Assembly (NCBI GenBank): GCA_038522945.1
Contig: JBCBJV010000009.1
Coordinates: 88,000-151,999 of the forward strand
Direction: 5' to 3'
DNA from: MED-G105 sp038522945
GTDB lineage: Bacteria > Pseudomonadota > Alphaproteobacteria > Caulobacterales > Parvularculaceae
DNA: 64,000 nucleotides
Part shown: piece after piece, positions 41,300 through 50,954 of the stretch
How the letters are laid out: each line of letters starts with the position of its first letter
Numbering within the stretch: the first letter of the stretch is position 1
The notes under the pieces: generated by a model
What the model was told of the DNA's origin: nothing
What the model saw: only the letters and a program-made list of their open reading frames with translations
The model's database searches: none
Translations under genes and position numbers: made by a program

Positions 41300-43936
41300 A
41301 TGAAAGGTTTAAGGACAGCGGCGCTGGCCACGCTTCTCTCAGGCGTAGCAACAAGTGCGTTCGCTCAAGCAGTCGATGAGATCGTCGTTCGCGGCGTGAA
41401 CATCCCCGATGAAAAGAAAGCAACGTCTGAGATCTCGGCGGTCCTCGATGAGGCCGCTTTTGAGCGTACAGGCGACTCAAATATTGCGGACGCCCTCAAG
41501 CGGGTTACGGGTCTGTCCCTCGCGGACGGCAAGTTCGTGATCGCTCGTGGTCTGAACGAGCGCTACAACTCAGCGACCCTGAACGGCAGCCCCCTGCCGT
41601 CGCCGGAACCGCTTCGCCGTGTTGCGCCGCTGGACTTGTTCCCAACGTCAGTTTTGAGCGGTTCGCTCGTTCAAAAAACGTATTCGCCTGAGTTCTCAGC
41701 TGAATTCGGTGGTAGTGCGATCGATCTCCGCACGAAGTCGGTTCCGGATGAAGACTTCTTCGAAGTTGAACTCGGGGTTGGCCTCGATACGGTGACGACA
41801 GCTCGCGATGGCCTCACCTACGACGGTGGCGACCTTGACTGGCTTGGCTTTGACGATGGCACCCGCAGTGTTCCAGCGGAATTACAGCCGTTCTTCACTG
41901 ACCAGCAGCTTAATGTTGGTGCACTGACGGAAGACGAGCAGAACGCAATTGACGTTTCGCTCGACAATGACGCGACTTTGGTTCTTTTCGAAGAGCCTAC
42001 CGCGCCAAACTGGAACGTCCGGTTGAATGGCGGTCAGCGCTTCAACGAAGACGGCGCAGTCACCTTCGGCTATGTTGCTTCAATTGGGCTGGACACTGAT
42101 TTTGTGACGCGCGAAGGCTCGCGTCGTCGTGGTACCGCTGTTAACGCAGCTGACGGGTCATTCGACACCAACCAGGGTTCCAGTGCTCAGGTACGCTCAA
42201 CCCAGCAGAACGTTGGTCTCAATGGTTTGCTATCGGTCGGCGCTGAGATCTACGACAATCACGAAATCAACGTCACCGGTTTGGTTCTGCGTAGCACTAC
42301 AAAAGAAGCTCGGATCGAAGAAGGCATCAACAACGACCGGAACCGGACGCGGAACGACTTCACTGAATTCTTCGAACGTCAGGTTTGGCAGTTCCAGGGT
42401 GACGGCGAGCACGTCTTCCCAGAACTAAGTGATCTGACTGTTGACTGGCGGATTGCTTACGGTGAAGCATCGCGTGATGCACCATACGAACGTCGCGTTT
42501 CTTACCTCTTCAGCGAAGCCGCTGGTGAGTTCCGTTATGACTTCACCGGTCAGCAGAATGACATTTCGACCCTTCGCTTCACGCGTCTTGACGACCAGAA
42601 CTTTGGTGGTGGTTTCGATCTTCTTCTGCCACTCAATGTTGGTGACAATGCGCTTGAGCTGAAAGCCGGCTATGCGTACACGGATAAAGAACGTGTTACG
42701 TCTGACCGTCGCTTCCAGTATTTTGCTGACGGCGATATTGCTGAGCTTGCCGATAGCCGTATTGACGTGATCTATTCAACGCCAGTTCTCGGGTCGAATC
42801 TGATCGACATTCGTCAGGCTGGTATTGGCCTTGGCAACCCGGATAACTTCATCGGTAATCTGGAAGTCCACGCGGCCTACGCGGGTGTGGATGTAGAACT
42901 TGGACCTTACCTCCGTCTGGCAGCTGGCGGTCGATATGAAACGTCTGAGCAAACCACTGATGCTTTCATCACGGGCGGTTCGCTGGTTGATGGTCTGCCG
43001 TCAATCGACGAAGACTACTTCTTGCCAGCCGCTACGATTACTTGGAACCCAACGGGCAACTTCCAGCTTCGTGCTGGTTTCTCTCAGACGATTGTTCGTC
43101 CTCAGTTCCGTGAAATTGGTCCGGTTGAATTCACCAACCCGAATACGGATATCCTGACGATCGGTAACGCGTTCCTGGAAAACTCTGAAATCGACAACTT
43201 CGATGCACGGGTTGAATGGTACTTCGCACGCGGTGAGTTCCTCACTATCGGTGGCTTCTATAAAGACATCGAGAACCCGATTGAAGAAATCACCAACTCT
43301 GCTCTCGGTGGCGGTGACGTTGGACGATCAACGTTCGTGAACTCTGAGAGTGCTGAAGTCTATGGCGGTGAATTTGAGTTCCAGAAGAACTTCGCTGTCG
43401 ATGAGTGGTTCACAGAAGGTTGGCTCGGTCAGTGGGCGTCCACGAAAGAGCTCGTTTTCATCACGAACTACACCTACACGCAATCAGATGTTGATGGTGG
43501 TGTTGCGCCGATCGGGGTGTTCCTTGCAAACGGCACTCTTCAGCCTTCAACACTTTCGGTCGCAAGCGGTCGTTCCCTGCAAGGGCAATCTGACCACATT
43601 GCAAACGTCCAGATTGGATACGAGGATTTTGAGTCACGTTCGCGCGCGACGGTCCTCTTCAACTACGCGAGTGAGCGTATCTTCCTGATCGAATCAGGTG
43701 CGCCGAACAACCGCGTTGTAGAACGTCCACCAGTGCTCGTTGACTTTGTCTGGAACCGGACCCTCGAACTCGGTGGCGGCGAGTATGATGTTGAACTCGC
43801 AATCCGCAACATCCTAGGCGATGACTACGACGCTCAGCAGGTAAGCGTTGTTAACGGTGATATTGTAGACCGCACAGTCTTCGACACCTATGACATCGGC
43901 CGGACATTCTCCATTGGTCTGAAGCGTCGCTTCTAG
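41300..43936 (+). CDS. TonB-dependent receptor next to the type II secretion cluster
   Basis: An 878-residue outer-membrane transporter. The start at 41300 is supported by AAGGTGGGG just upstream and begins a clean signal peptide (MKGLRTAALATLLSG, cleavage after AFA); a GTG at 41240 is in frame but would precede the signal by 20 residues. A TonB-box-like VDEIVVRGV follows. The plug (about 40-150) contains VIARGLNERYNSATLNGSPLP and FGGSAIDLRT; the barrel ends at FSIGLKRRF with the C-terminal Phe of barrel proteins. Ligand unknown; location between lipoprotein and gsp genes suggests a joint function. Confidence 0.93.
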   Translation: MKGLRTAALATLLSGVATSAFAQAVDEIVVRGVNIPDEKKATSEISAVLDEAAFERTGDSNIADALKRVTGLSLADGKFVIARGLNERYNSATLNGSPLPSPEPLRRVAPLDLFPTSVLSGSLVQKTYSPEFSAEFGGSAIDLRTKSVPDEDFFEVELGVGLDTVTTARDGLTYDGGDLDWLGFDDGTRSVPAELQPFFTDQQLNVGALTEDEQNAIDVSLDNDATLVLFEEPTAPNWNVRLNGGQRFNEDGAVTFGYVASIGLDTDFVTREGSRRRGTAVNAADGSFDTNQGSSAQVRSTQQNVGLNGLLSVGAEIYDNHEINVTGLVLRSTTKEARIEEGINNDRNRTRNDFTEFFERQVWQFQGDGEHVFPELSDLTVDWRIAYGEASRDAPYERRVSYLFSEAAGEFRYDFTGQQNDISTLRFTRLDDQNFGGGFDLLLPLNVGDNALELKAGYAYTDKERVTSDRRFQYFADGDIAELADSRIDVIYSTPVLGSNLIDIRQAGIGLGNPDNFIGNLEVHAAYAGVDVELGPYLRLAAGGRYETSEQTTDAFITGGSLVDGLPSIDEDYFLPAATITWNPTGNFQLRAGFSQTIVRPQFREIGPVEFTNPNTDILTIGNAFLENSEIDNFDARVEWYFARGEFLTIGGFYKDIENPIEEITNSALGGGDVGRSTFVNSESAEVYGGEFEFQKNFAVDEWFTEGWLGQWASTKELVFITNYTYTQSDVDGGVAPIGVFLANGTLQPSTLSVASGRSLQGQSDHIANVQIGYEDFESRSRATVLFNYASERIFLIESGAPNNRVVERPPVLVDFVWNRTLELGGGEYDVELAIRNILGDDYDAQQVSVVNGDIVDRTVFDTYDIGRTFSIGLKRRF

Positions 43937-43962
43937 ACCGAAACGAGATTTCGAAATTGGTT

Positions 43963-44003
43963 AACGCGGTTGCAGGTTTCTGCAGCCGCGTTTTCCGTTT
44001 TTT
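43963..44003 (+). terminator. Rho-independent terminator after the TonB receptor
   Basis: AACGCGGTTGCAG (43963-43975) pairs with CTGCAGCCGCGTT (43980-43992), 13 bp with one G-T pair, loop GTTT, followed by TTCCGTTTTTT. It separates the lipoprotein/receptor unit from gspC, so the gsp operon needs its own promoter within 44004-44088. Confidence 0.92.
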
Positions 44004-44088
44004 GAGTCGTTTTCATTGATCGTCCTGTGATATGGGAAGCCTTGATTTGTATTGCGTTTTGGAAGCTTTCCCGGCCTGGGATCCTTAA

Positions 44089-45090
44089 GTGACAACTTTG
44101 ACAGAGCCAGATCGACATCTACCAACGGTCAAACTGCCGGCGTTGCGCGCGCCGCAGCGGGCAGGGGCTCAATTAACACCTAAAGCGGCCATCTCCGCGT
44201 CACTCAAGTGGGTCGAAGGAGTGCTCGCGATTGGGATCGGATTGGCGCTTATTCTTTTGGGCTACACGTTGTTTGCTCCGTTACCTGTTTCACAGGTAGC
44301 GCCTGATGCTGCGTCTATAGCGCGTCCGATACCGTCTACCTCAAATAGGACAAATGCAGGTGAGATTGATCCATTCCGGACAGTTGCGAACCTTGTTGAA
44401 GAGGCAGCGCCGGTCCTTGATCAAGGACCAGATCTCGCGGAAACGAGTCTTGATCTTGTATTGCGCGGGGCTTGGCCAAGCGAAGAGGGCCAGAGCAGCG
44501 CCATAATTCAGCTCCCCGATGGCAAGCAAGCGAGGTTCGGGGTTGGAGAAGAAGTCTGGCGCGGTGTCACACTGGATGAGGTCTATGCCGAACAAGTCGT
44601 TCTGCTATCGGGGGGCGTGCGCGAGTCACTTCGCATGATCAATCGTGCTGAGCGAACCACAAATCGCGGCCGATCCGATAGCAAACGCAGGCCCAGTAGT
44701 GGCGGCGGCAGCGACCGAGGAAACAACCAGGTGACGGCGTCTGCTTCTGGAAGTGTGCCTACTGCGACATCCGCGACTCCGGTGGCGGGCGGTTCGGCGG
44801 GATTTGAGCTCGGTGAACATCTGAAGGTTGTACCGCAACCGGGGGCAAATGGCGTAAGGCTTGCGCTGAGACCCGGCGACGACCCAAGTGTGTTCAATGC
44901 AAATGGACTTAAGGATGGGGATATCCTTGTGGCAGTCGACAACAGGCGAATCGGCTCCAATCTGGTATCGGAGTTTGGCCGATTGCGTGCATTAGCGAAC
45001 CGGTCTTCGGTGGCGGTCACCGTTGAACGGGGCGGCGTGACTGTCCCGTTGGAAATAGCCTTGCGCAAGCAAAGCGAGGATGACGATTAA
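44089..45090 (+). CDS. gspC: type II secretion protein C
   Basis: Inner-membrane clamp linking the platform to the secretin. The 333-residue protein has a cytoplasmic tail, one membrane helix (about 44-64), an HR domain (about 115-200, with LDLVLRGAWPSEEGQSSAII), a Ser/Gly/Arg-rich linker, and a C-terminal PDZ domain (about 250-325: LALRPGDDPSVFNANGLKDGDILVAVDN). GTG start after a purine-rich GGAT. First gene of a twelve-gene gsp run, six nt ahead of gspD. Confidence 0.92.
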   Translation: MTTLTEPDRHLPTVKLPALRAPQRAGAQLTPKAAISASLKWVEGVLAIGIGLALILLGYTLFAPLPVSQVAPDAASIARPIPSTSNRTNAGEIDPFRTVANLVEEAAPVLDQGPDLAETSLDLVLRGAWPSEEGQSSAIIQLPDGKQARFGVGEEVWRGVTLDEVYAEQVVLLSGGVRESLRMINRAERTTNRGRSDSKRRPSSGGGSDRGNNQVTASASGSVPTATSATPVAGGSAGFELGEHLKVVPQPGANGVRLALRPGDDPSVFNANGLKDGDILVAVDNRRIGSNLVSEFGRLRALANRSSVAVTVERGGVTVPLEIALRKQSEDDD

Positions 45091-45095
45091 GTATT

Positions 45096-47111
45096 ATGAG
45101 TAAGGTCGTGCGATACTTTCTGAGCGCTATGGTAGTGGCCGCTCTCCTTAGTCGTCCCGTTGCCGCACAAGAAGAGTGCGGCGATGCTATTAACTTTGAA
45201 GACGCCGAAGTCCGCGTTGTTGTGGATGAATTTACCGTTCGTACAGGCAAGAAGTTCGTCATCGACCCTCGGGTGAACGGTCGGATCACAATTAAGTCGG
45301 GGCCTGACGCCACTGTCTGCCCGGACGAGGCATGGGAGCTTTTCCAGACTGCATTGCGGGTAACACAAGCGACCGCAACTCCCATTAATGGCGATAGTTA
45401 CAAGATCATCCCGATACAGGAAGGCGCCCGAGCTGCCGGTCCCGTTGGCGATGGCCGTGATGGGGATCTCATTACACAAATCATCCGGCTGAAGCATATC
45501 GACGCTCGTGAGGCGGTATCTGGACTTGCACAAATCATTAGTGAACGGGGTGTTGTCACGCCGGTGCGAAGTGGCAATGCAATTATCCTTGTCGATGTAA
45601 AAGACAATTCTGAACGCATTCGAAAAGTCCTGTCGCAGATTGATCGGGATACCACCGTCTACAGAACAATTTCACTCGAGTACGCATCTGCTCTTGAAGT
45701 TTCAAAGGTCGTCACGAACCTTGCGCGCGAAATTTCTGAAGAAAGTGGGGGGCAGGGCTCCAACATTTCCGTCGTACCGGTAGAGGCATCTAACAGTATC
45801 CTCATTCGGGCAGAGCCAACCGTCATCGGACGCCTGGCGTCTGTCGTGTCGGAGCTTGACCGGATTGGGGAAACCAAATCTGACCTATCAGTGATCGCCC
45901 TCGACCATGCAGACGCAGAAGAGATGGCACCGCTCTTACGCGAAATCGCAAACGCTCAGCCCGCTTCGCCGGGTGCAGAAGGTGGGCCCGTCGCGACGAC
46001 ACAAGGGCAACGGGCGACAATTTCATTCCATAAACCGACCAATTCCGTCATCATTTCCGGTGATGCCAACATTCAGCAAACGCTACGGAACGTAGTGGCA
46101 CAATTGGACGTGCGCCGGGCGCAAGTATTGGTGGAAGCGATTATCGTCAATATCTCAGAGGACACAGCACGGGAGCTTGGCCTCCAATATCTGGTAACAG
46201 GAAACGGCGAGAATGCAGTCCCATTTTCCGCGACAAGCTTTTCGTCGGCGCAGACGAATCTGCTTTCCGCTGCTGGGACCTCACTTATCGGCGCCACGAC
46301 AACAACCACAACCGATGCCGATGGGAACGAGACCACAACCACCACGGATTCGTTTTTTAACAATCCCGTTCTAGAGGCGGCGCTCGGCTCATTATTGGGA
46401 TTAAACGGATTTGCTCTTGGCGGGGCAGGCCAAAGCGGGGATACGATCTTCGCCGCCGTTCTTACGGCCATCCAGGACGATATGGAATCCCAAATTCTGT
46501 CGCTTCCTTCAGTGTTGACGTTGGATAATCAGACTGCTGAGCTTTCAATTGGTCAGGAAATCCCGATTACGACGGGCGAGGCCATCGGAGACAATTTCTC
46601 AAATGCGTTCAGGACCGTTTCTCGCGAGGAAGTTGGGGTTATCCTCAACGTCACACCGAAGATCAATGAAGGGGGCACCGTTACCCTTGATGTTGAACAA
46701 GAAACGTCAAGCGTTGCAGGGCAAATCATCAATACCTCAACGGACCTGATCACCAACAAAAGCGCGATCAAAACGACGGCTCTCGTTGATGATGGAGATG
46801 TGCTTGTGTTGGGTGGGCTGATCGAACAGACTGATGAGATCAACGAAAGCAAGGTGCCGTTGCTCGGCGATGTACCTGTTCTCGGCAATCTCTTCAAAAC
46901 CACCGGTCGAACACGCGATCGGAGTAACCTTGTCGTGTTTATTAAACCCACCATTATCCGCAGTCGTGATGATGCTCGCACTGCCACACAGCGGAAAATG
47001 GACTATATCAAAGCCCGTGAGCTCATGCGCAGCGATGATGCCGTGTCCGAGCTTGACCGGCTGATCTATCAAGTGACAGGCGCGCCGGAAGGCGACGTAT
47101 CTGGCGAGTAG
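45096..47111 (+). CDS. gspD: type II secretion secretin
   Basis: Forms the outer-membrane channel. A 671-residue precursor with a signal peptide (about 1-24), then N0 (INFEDAEVRVVVDEFTVRTG), N1-N3 domains (ITQIIRLKHIDAREA; TVYRTISLEYASALEVSKVV) and the secretin core (about 380-640: QVLVEAIIVNISEDTARELG, VLTLDNQTAELSIGQEIPI, GVILNVTPKINEGGTVTL, VLGGLIEQTDEINESKVPLL, GNLFKTTGRT). A Thr-rich insert lies at about 405-425. The S-domain tail for pilotin binding is short. Confidence 0.97.
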   Translation: MSKVVRYFLSAMVVAALLSRPVAAQEECGDAINFEDAEVRVVVDEFTVRTGKKFVIDPRVNGRITIKSGPDATVCPDEAWELFQTALRVTQATATPINGDSYKIIPIQEGARAAGPVGDGRDGDLITQIIRLKHIDAREAVSGLAQIISERGVVTPVRSGNAIILVDVKDNSERIRKVLSQIDRDTTVYRTISLEYASALEVSKVVTNLAREISEESGGQGSNISVVPVEASNSILIRAEPTVIGRLASVVSELDRIGETKSDLSVIALDHADAEEMAPLLREIANAQPASPGAEGGPVATTQGQRATISFHKPTNSVIISGDANIQQTLRNVVAQLDVRRAQVLVEAIIVNISEDTARELGLQYLVTGNGENAVPFSATSFSSAQTNLLSAAGTSLIGATTTTTTDADGNETTTTTDSFFNNPVLEAALGSLLGLNGFALGGAGQSGDTIFAAVLTAIQDDMESQILSLPSVLTLDNQTAELSIGQEIPITTGEAIGDNFSNAFRTVSREEVGVILNVTPKINEGGTVTLDVEQETSSVAGQIINTSTDLITNKSAIKTTALVDDGDVLVLGGLIEQTDEINESKVPLLGDVPVLGNLFKTTGRTRDRSNLVVFIKPTIIRSRDDARTATQRKMDYIKARELMRSDDAVSELDRLIYQVTGAPEGDVSGE

Positions 47112-47124
47112 GAGCTTCGCGCTC

Positions 47125-48639
47125 GTGGAAAACGCAGAATCAAGAGCCCCGGACGTTCTGTCTCGTTTCACATATTCCTTTGCGAAGGAATTTGGACTTC
47201 TTGTGCTGGAACAGGATGAGAGCAAAGCCTTGGTGGGCATGCGCGGCAAAGCGGACCCGTTTGCCGTCTTGGAGGCCCGCCGCGCCCTGCAACGGCGAAT
47301 TGTTTTGGAGGAAATGCCTGGCGATGCGTTCGATCGCCGGTTATCTGAAATTTATTCTGCCAGCAATCTTGATACAGATGACCTAGCTTTGAATGAAGAT
47401 GGCGATGATCTGTCGAGCCTTGCAGAAGGTCTTCCGACCACTGCTGACCTTCTGGACAGTGACGACGATGCGCCAATCATTCGTCTAATAAACGGCGTCA
47501 TTTCAGAGGCCATCAAGACAAAGGCGTCTGATATCCACGTGGAGCCCTATGAGAAGTCCATATCTATCAGGCTCCGCGTTGATGGTATCTTGAGGGAAAT
47601 TCTTTCCCTACCAGCTCGGGTCGCGCCTGCGCTGGTGAGCCGTGTGAAAGTCATGGCAAGGCTCGACATTGCTGAGAAGCGCATCCCCCAAGACGGCCGA
47701 ATTTCATTGGCCCTTGGCGGAAAAACTGTCGACGTGCGTGTCTCGACCTTGCCGGCCCGCTTCGGGGAACGGGTTGTGATGCGGATCCTTGATCGGGAGG
47801 AGGCGCGTCTCGATCTCGATGTGCTTGGCATGCCGGCTGATGCCTTGTCTCGTTTTCGCCAACTTCTTGAGAGACCGAACGGGATTATCCTTGTGACGGG
47901 GCCAACGGGCTCTGGTAAGACGACAACGCTTTATGCGGGTCTTGCGCTCCTTAATCATCCAAGCCGGAACATCCTTACCGTTGAAGATCCGGTGGAGTAC
48001 GCGATTGACGGGGTCGGCCAAACCCAAATCGACCCCAAGGTTGGGATGACGTTTGCCACTGGCTTGCGGGCAATTCTTCGTCAGGACCCGGACGTTGTGA
48101 TGGTTGGTGAAATCCGGGACGGGGAAACAGCAGAAATCGCGATACAGGCAGCGCTCACCGGACACCTGGTGCTCTCAACGGTACATACTAACTCAGCGGT
48201 TGGCGCGATCACCCGGCTGCGCGACATGGGCGCAGAGCCGTTTTTGTTGTCGTCGACTGTCGCCGGGGTATTGGCCCAAAGGCTCGTTCGCCGCCTTTGT
48301 CCGAACTGCAAAGAACCCTACGAACCGGATGCGACCGAGCGTCGGCTTTTGGGACTAGCCGACGGTGCTCCCGCTAATGTGCATCGCGCTGTTGGCTGTG
48401 GACGTTGCGGTGATACTGGCTATGAAGGTCGGATTGGTCTTTATGAGTTGATGGTCGTGGATGAAACCATGCGCCGGATGATCCACGATCAGGTTGGCGA
48501 ACAGGATATGGCTGCTCACGCTTTTAGGTCGGCGGATACTCTGGCCAAATGTGGGTTTAAACATGTAATTGAGGGCATGACTTCCATTGAGGAAGTTCTG
48601 CGCGTGGTTCGCCAGGACGAGGAAGATGCCATCGTTTGA
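47125..48639 (+). CDS. gspE: type II secretion ATPase
   Basis: Cytosolic hexameric ATPase that drives pseudopilus assembly. The 504 residues include the N-terminal N1E/N2E part, SDIHVEPYEKSISIRLRVDG, the Walker A motif GPTGSGKTTTLYAG (Lys265), the Asp and His boxes (LRAILRQDPDVVMVGEIRDGETAEIAIQAA is the stretch about 312-342) and the zinc CxxC pairs (CPNCK and CGRCG). GTG start with TAGGAG ten bases before it. It overlaps gspF by 14 bases. Confidence 0.97.
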   Translation: MENAESRAPDVLSRFTYSFAKEFGLLVLEQDESKALVGMRGKADPFAVLEARRALQRRIVLEEMPGDAFDRRLSEIYSASNLDTDDLALNEDGDDLSSLAEGLPTTADLLDSDDDAPIIRLINGVISEAIKTKASDIHVEPYEKSISIRLRVDGILREILSLPARVAPALVSRVKVMARLDIAEKRIPQDGRISLALGGKTVDVRVSTLPARFGERVVMRILDREEARLDLDVLGMPADALSRFRQLLERPNGIILVTGPTGSGKTTTLYAGLALLNHPSRNILTVEDPVEYAIDGVGQTQIDPKVGMTFATGLRAILRQDPDVVMVGEIRDGETAEIAIQAALTGHLVLSTVHTNSAVGAITRLRDMGAEPFLLSSTVAGVLAQRLVRRLCPNCKEPYEPDATERRLLGLADGAPANVHRAVGCGRCGDTGYEGRIGLYELMVVDETMRRMIHDQVGEQDMAAHAFRSADTLAKCGFKHVIEGMTSIEEVLRVVRQDEEDAIV

Positions 48640-49849
48640 CTACGAGGCCGTGGATGCGCAAGGCCGCGCCCGGAAGGGCGTGATTACCGCGGACACAGCA
48701 AGGCTTGCGCGGCAGGAGCTAAGGCGCCTCAGCTTGACACCGGTCGCGCTTGATGCGGCAAGCGCCACGAAACGCCTTAAGACAGAAGCGGGTAAGGCCG
48801 ATAAAGCTGCGCGCATTAAGGCCCGTCAGCTGCCTGCGCTTACCCGCCAATTAAGCGTTCTAATTGGAGCTTCTATTCCCCTTGAAGAAGCCATTGGAGC
48901 CATCGCTCTCCAGTCGGATCAACCAGGTGTCCGGCAGAGATTTCTGTCCGTGCGCGAGCGTGTCACAGAAGGGTGGCGATTTGCCGATGCGCTTGGCGAA
49001 GATCGAAAGTCCTTTCCCGATCTCTACCGAGCCGTCGTCGCGGCAGGAGAGACATCCGGTGACCTAGGGCCAGTCCTGGAGCGGCTGGCAACCATGCTAG
49101 AGAAAAACAGTGCCATGAAAAACAAGGCACTAGGCGCAATGATTTACCCGATTGCCTTGGCGTTGGTCGCGGGGGCTGTGGTCTCAGCGCTGATGACACT
49201 GGTTGTGCCAAAGATTATCGCTCAATTTGAAGCGTTTGATGCAGAACTTCCGCTCGTGACCCGAATTGTGATCGGGGTATCAGAGTTTCTTGGCTCTTAT
49301 GGACTTTACATGATTGGGGCGGTCGTCCTCGGCGGGATTGCTTTTTGGCAAGCCATGCGCACGCCGTCGATGAAACTGAAAATCGATGAAGCTATGCTGA
49401 AACTCCCTCTATTGGGCCGCCTTCTGCGTGGCCTTGATGGCGCGCGCTTTGCGCGAACTTTGGCAACGCTTGTCTCCGGCGGTGCGCCGCTTCTCGATGC
49501 GCTTCGAGGGGCCAAGCAAACCGTCGGCAATTCCTTCATTAAAAACAAACTCGATGCGGTGATCGTTCAGGTGAGGGAAGGTGCGTCCATGGCAGCATCC
49601 TTAAAGCGGGCAAATGTCCTACCGTCCATGATGCTCCATATGGTGGCAGCTGGCGAACGGGCGGGATCTGTTCCGGCGATGCTCGACAATGCGGCAAGTC
49701 AGTTGGAGGATGAGTTTGAGACCACGTCTAACGTCGCCTTACGGCTTCTTGAACCGGCAATCATTGTGATCATGGGCGGGGTTGTTATGATGATTGTCGT
49801 GGCGATCCTGCTGCCCATGTTGCAATTAAATAGTATTGCTGGGCAATAA
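48626..49849 (+). CDS. gspF: type II secretion inner-membrane platform protein F
   Basis: A 407-residue membrane protein that forms the platform base contacting GspE. Three membrane segments (about 170, 220 and 380) separate two homologous helical domains; RQLSVLIGASIPLEEAIGAI and FARTLATLVSGGAPLLDALR are the matching halves. The open frame reaches 48587, but the ATG at 48626 (MPSFDYEAVDAQGRARKG) with GAGGAAG before it begins as in the family; it overlaps the gspE end. Confidence 0.96.
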   Translation: MPSFDYEAVDAQGRARKGVITADTARLARQELRRLSLTPVALDAASATKRLKTEAGKADKAARIKARQLPALTRQLSVLIGASIPLEEAIGAIALQSDQPGVRQRFLSVRERVTEGWRFADALGEDRKSFPDLYRAVVAAGETSGDLGPVLERLATMLEKNSAMKNKALGAMIYPIALALVAGAVVSALMTLVVPKIIAQFEAFDAELPLVTRIVIGVSEFLGSYGLYMIGAVVLGGIAFWQAMRTPSMKLKIDEAMLKLPLLGRLLRGLDGARFARTLATLVSGGAPLLDALRGAKQTVGNSFIKNKLDAVIVQVREGASMAASLKRANVLPSMMLHMVAAGERAGSVPAMLDNAASQLEDEFETTSNVALRLLEPAIIVIMGGVVMMIVVAILLPMLQLNSIAGQ

Positions 49850-49888
49850 ATCGCGGAAATCAAAATCGAGACTTTAACGACCTAATTA

Positions 49889-49908
49889 GGGACCCGGCAC
49901 TAGGTCCC
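49889..49908 (+). other. Intergenic hairpin before gspG
   Basis: GGGACC (49889-49894) pairs with GGTCCC (49903-49908) around an eight-base loop. The gap from gspF to gspG is the only sizeable one in the gsp run, and the hairpin ends about 20 nt before gspG. It may protect the mRNA for the major pseudopilin; no T-run follows. Confidence 0.5.
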
Positions 49909-49929
49909 GGTTCCTATCAGGAGATGCCC

Positions 49930-50409
49930 ATGTTCTTTCATCGCTCAGTTCCTAAGGGAACTGCGGTTACAAAACGCCAAACAATACAACGGGGGATCAC
50001 CCTGATTGAGCTACTTGTTGTGTTGACAATTTTGGCGTTGATTTCCTCGCTTGTGGTCATCAACATTTTGCCGGAACGAGACCGGGCGGCTGTCAAAAAG
50101 GTGCGTATTGATCTTGGACAGATTGAAACGGCCCTCGACCAGTATCGCTTGGACATGTTCAATTATCCGAGCTCAGAGCAAGGGTTGACCGCGCTTGTGA
50201 ACGTGCCATCCGACGCGCCGCGGCCAGAGGACTATCGTCAGGGGGGATATTTGCGTGGTGGTGTACCTCTCGATCCGTGGGGCAATCCCTACCAGTATCG
50301 CTTTCCAGGCGAGCGCGGCATTGTCGACATTTATTCACTCGGCGCTGACGGTGAGATAGGCGGTGAGGGGCTCAACGCGGATATCGGCAATTGGGTGGAA
50401 AACCGATAG
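49930..50409 (+). CDS. gspG: type II secretion major pseudopilin
   Basis: Main pseudopilus subunit. The leader ends with Gly at QRG and the mature part begins ITLIELLVVLTILAL with the invariant Glu5. The C-terminal part (LDQYRLDMFNYPSSEQGLTALV, GYLRGGVPLDPWGNPYQYRFPG, YSLGADGEIGGEGLNADIGNW) is typical of GspG and includes its calcium-site region. I start at ATG 49930 because AGGAG lies six bases before it; an ATG at 49924 would overlap the Shine-Dalgarno spacing. 159 residues. Confidence 0.96.
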   Translation: MFFHRSVPKGTAVTKRQTIQRGITLIELLVVLTILALISSLVVINILPERDRAAVKKVRIDLGQIETALDQYRLDMFNYPSSEQGLTALVNVPSDAPRPEDYRQGGYLRGGVPLDPWGNPYQYRFPGERGIVDIYSLGADGEIGGEGLNADIGNWVENR

Positions 50410-50954
50410 AAACTCAGTCATCAGTACACCAACGACAGACCGGTATCACACTGATTGAATTGCTGGTCGTGATGGCGATCCTTGCCTTCGCCACGGGCAT
50501 GATTGTCATGAACGCGCCGCCGCGGACCCCACCGGCAAAACAGCAAGCGCTCAAATTCGCCGCAGAACTCGACAAGGCGATTTCGTTTGTTGTTTTGACA
50601 GGGGCGCCAGTGAGGCTTGGTGTTCGCCAGGGCGAGTATCAATTTGAAGTCTACAAAGAGGAAGGCTGGGAGAGCCTGCCATCCTTTTTATTTAGTGGGT
50701 CGGGCGTAGTGCTGCCTTCAGTGCCCGCCGCAGGAACGGTCATTTCTGTTTTCAGCGAAGACGTTTTCTTGAAGAACCGTGTCGGCCTAAACAGTGACCT
50801 TGGCGAAGAGAGGGTCGACGACAATGACTGGGACTATCACGCCATTGATCCCTTTGGCGCAGCACCTCTGCCCGAGATCAATTTTCAAACTTCCGGTTCA
50901 AGCTGGCGGGTAGTGATCAGTGAAGCACGCGAGGTACAAGTTGTCCGTGGTTAG
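50391..50954 (+). CDS. gspH: type II secretion minor pseudopilin H
   Basis: A 187-residue minor pseudopilin. The leader ends QTG before ITLIELLVVMAILAF with Glu5. The globular C-terminal part is Ser/Gly-rich beta sequence, including GAPVRLGVRQGEYQFEV. Start codon assigned as TTG 50391, overlapping the gspG end by 19 bases, since no other in-frame start precedes the leader. It overlaps gspI. Confidence 0.85.
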   Translation: MGGKPIETQSSVHQRQTGITLIELLVVMAILAFATGMIVMNAPPRTPPAKQQALKFAAELDKAISFVVLTGAPVRLGVRQGEYQFEVYKEEGWESLPSFLFSGSGVVLPSVPAAGTVISVFSEDVFLKNRVGLNSDLGEERVDDNDWDYHAIDPFGAAPLPEINFQTSGSSWRVVISEAREVQVVRG

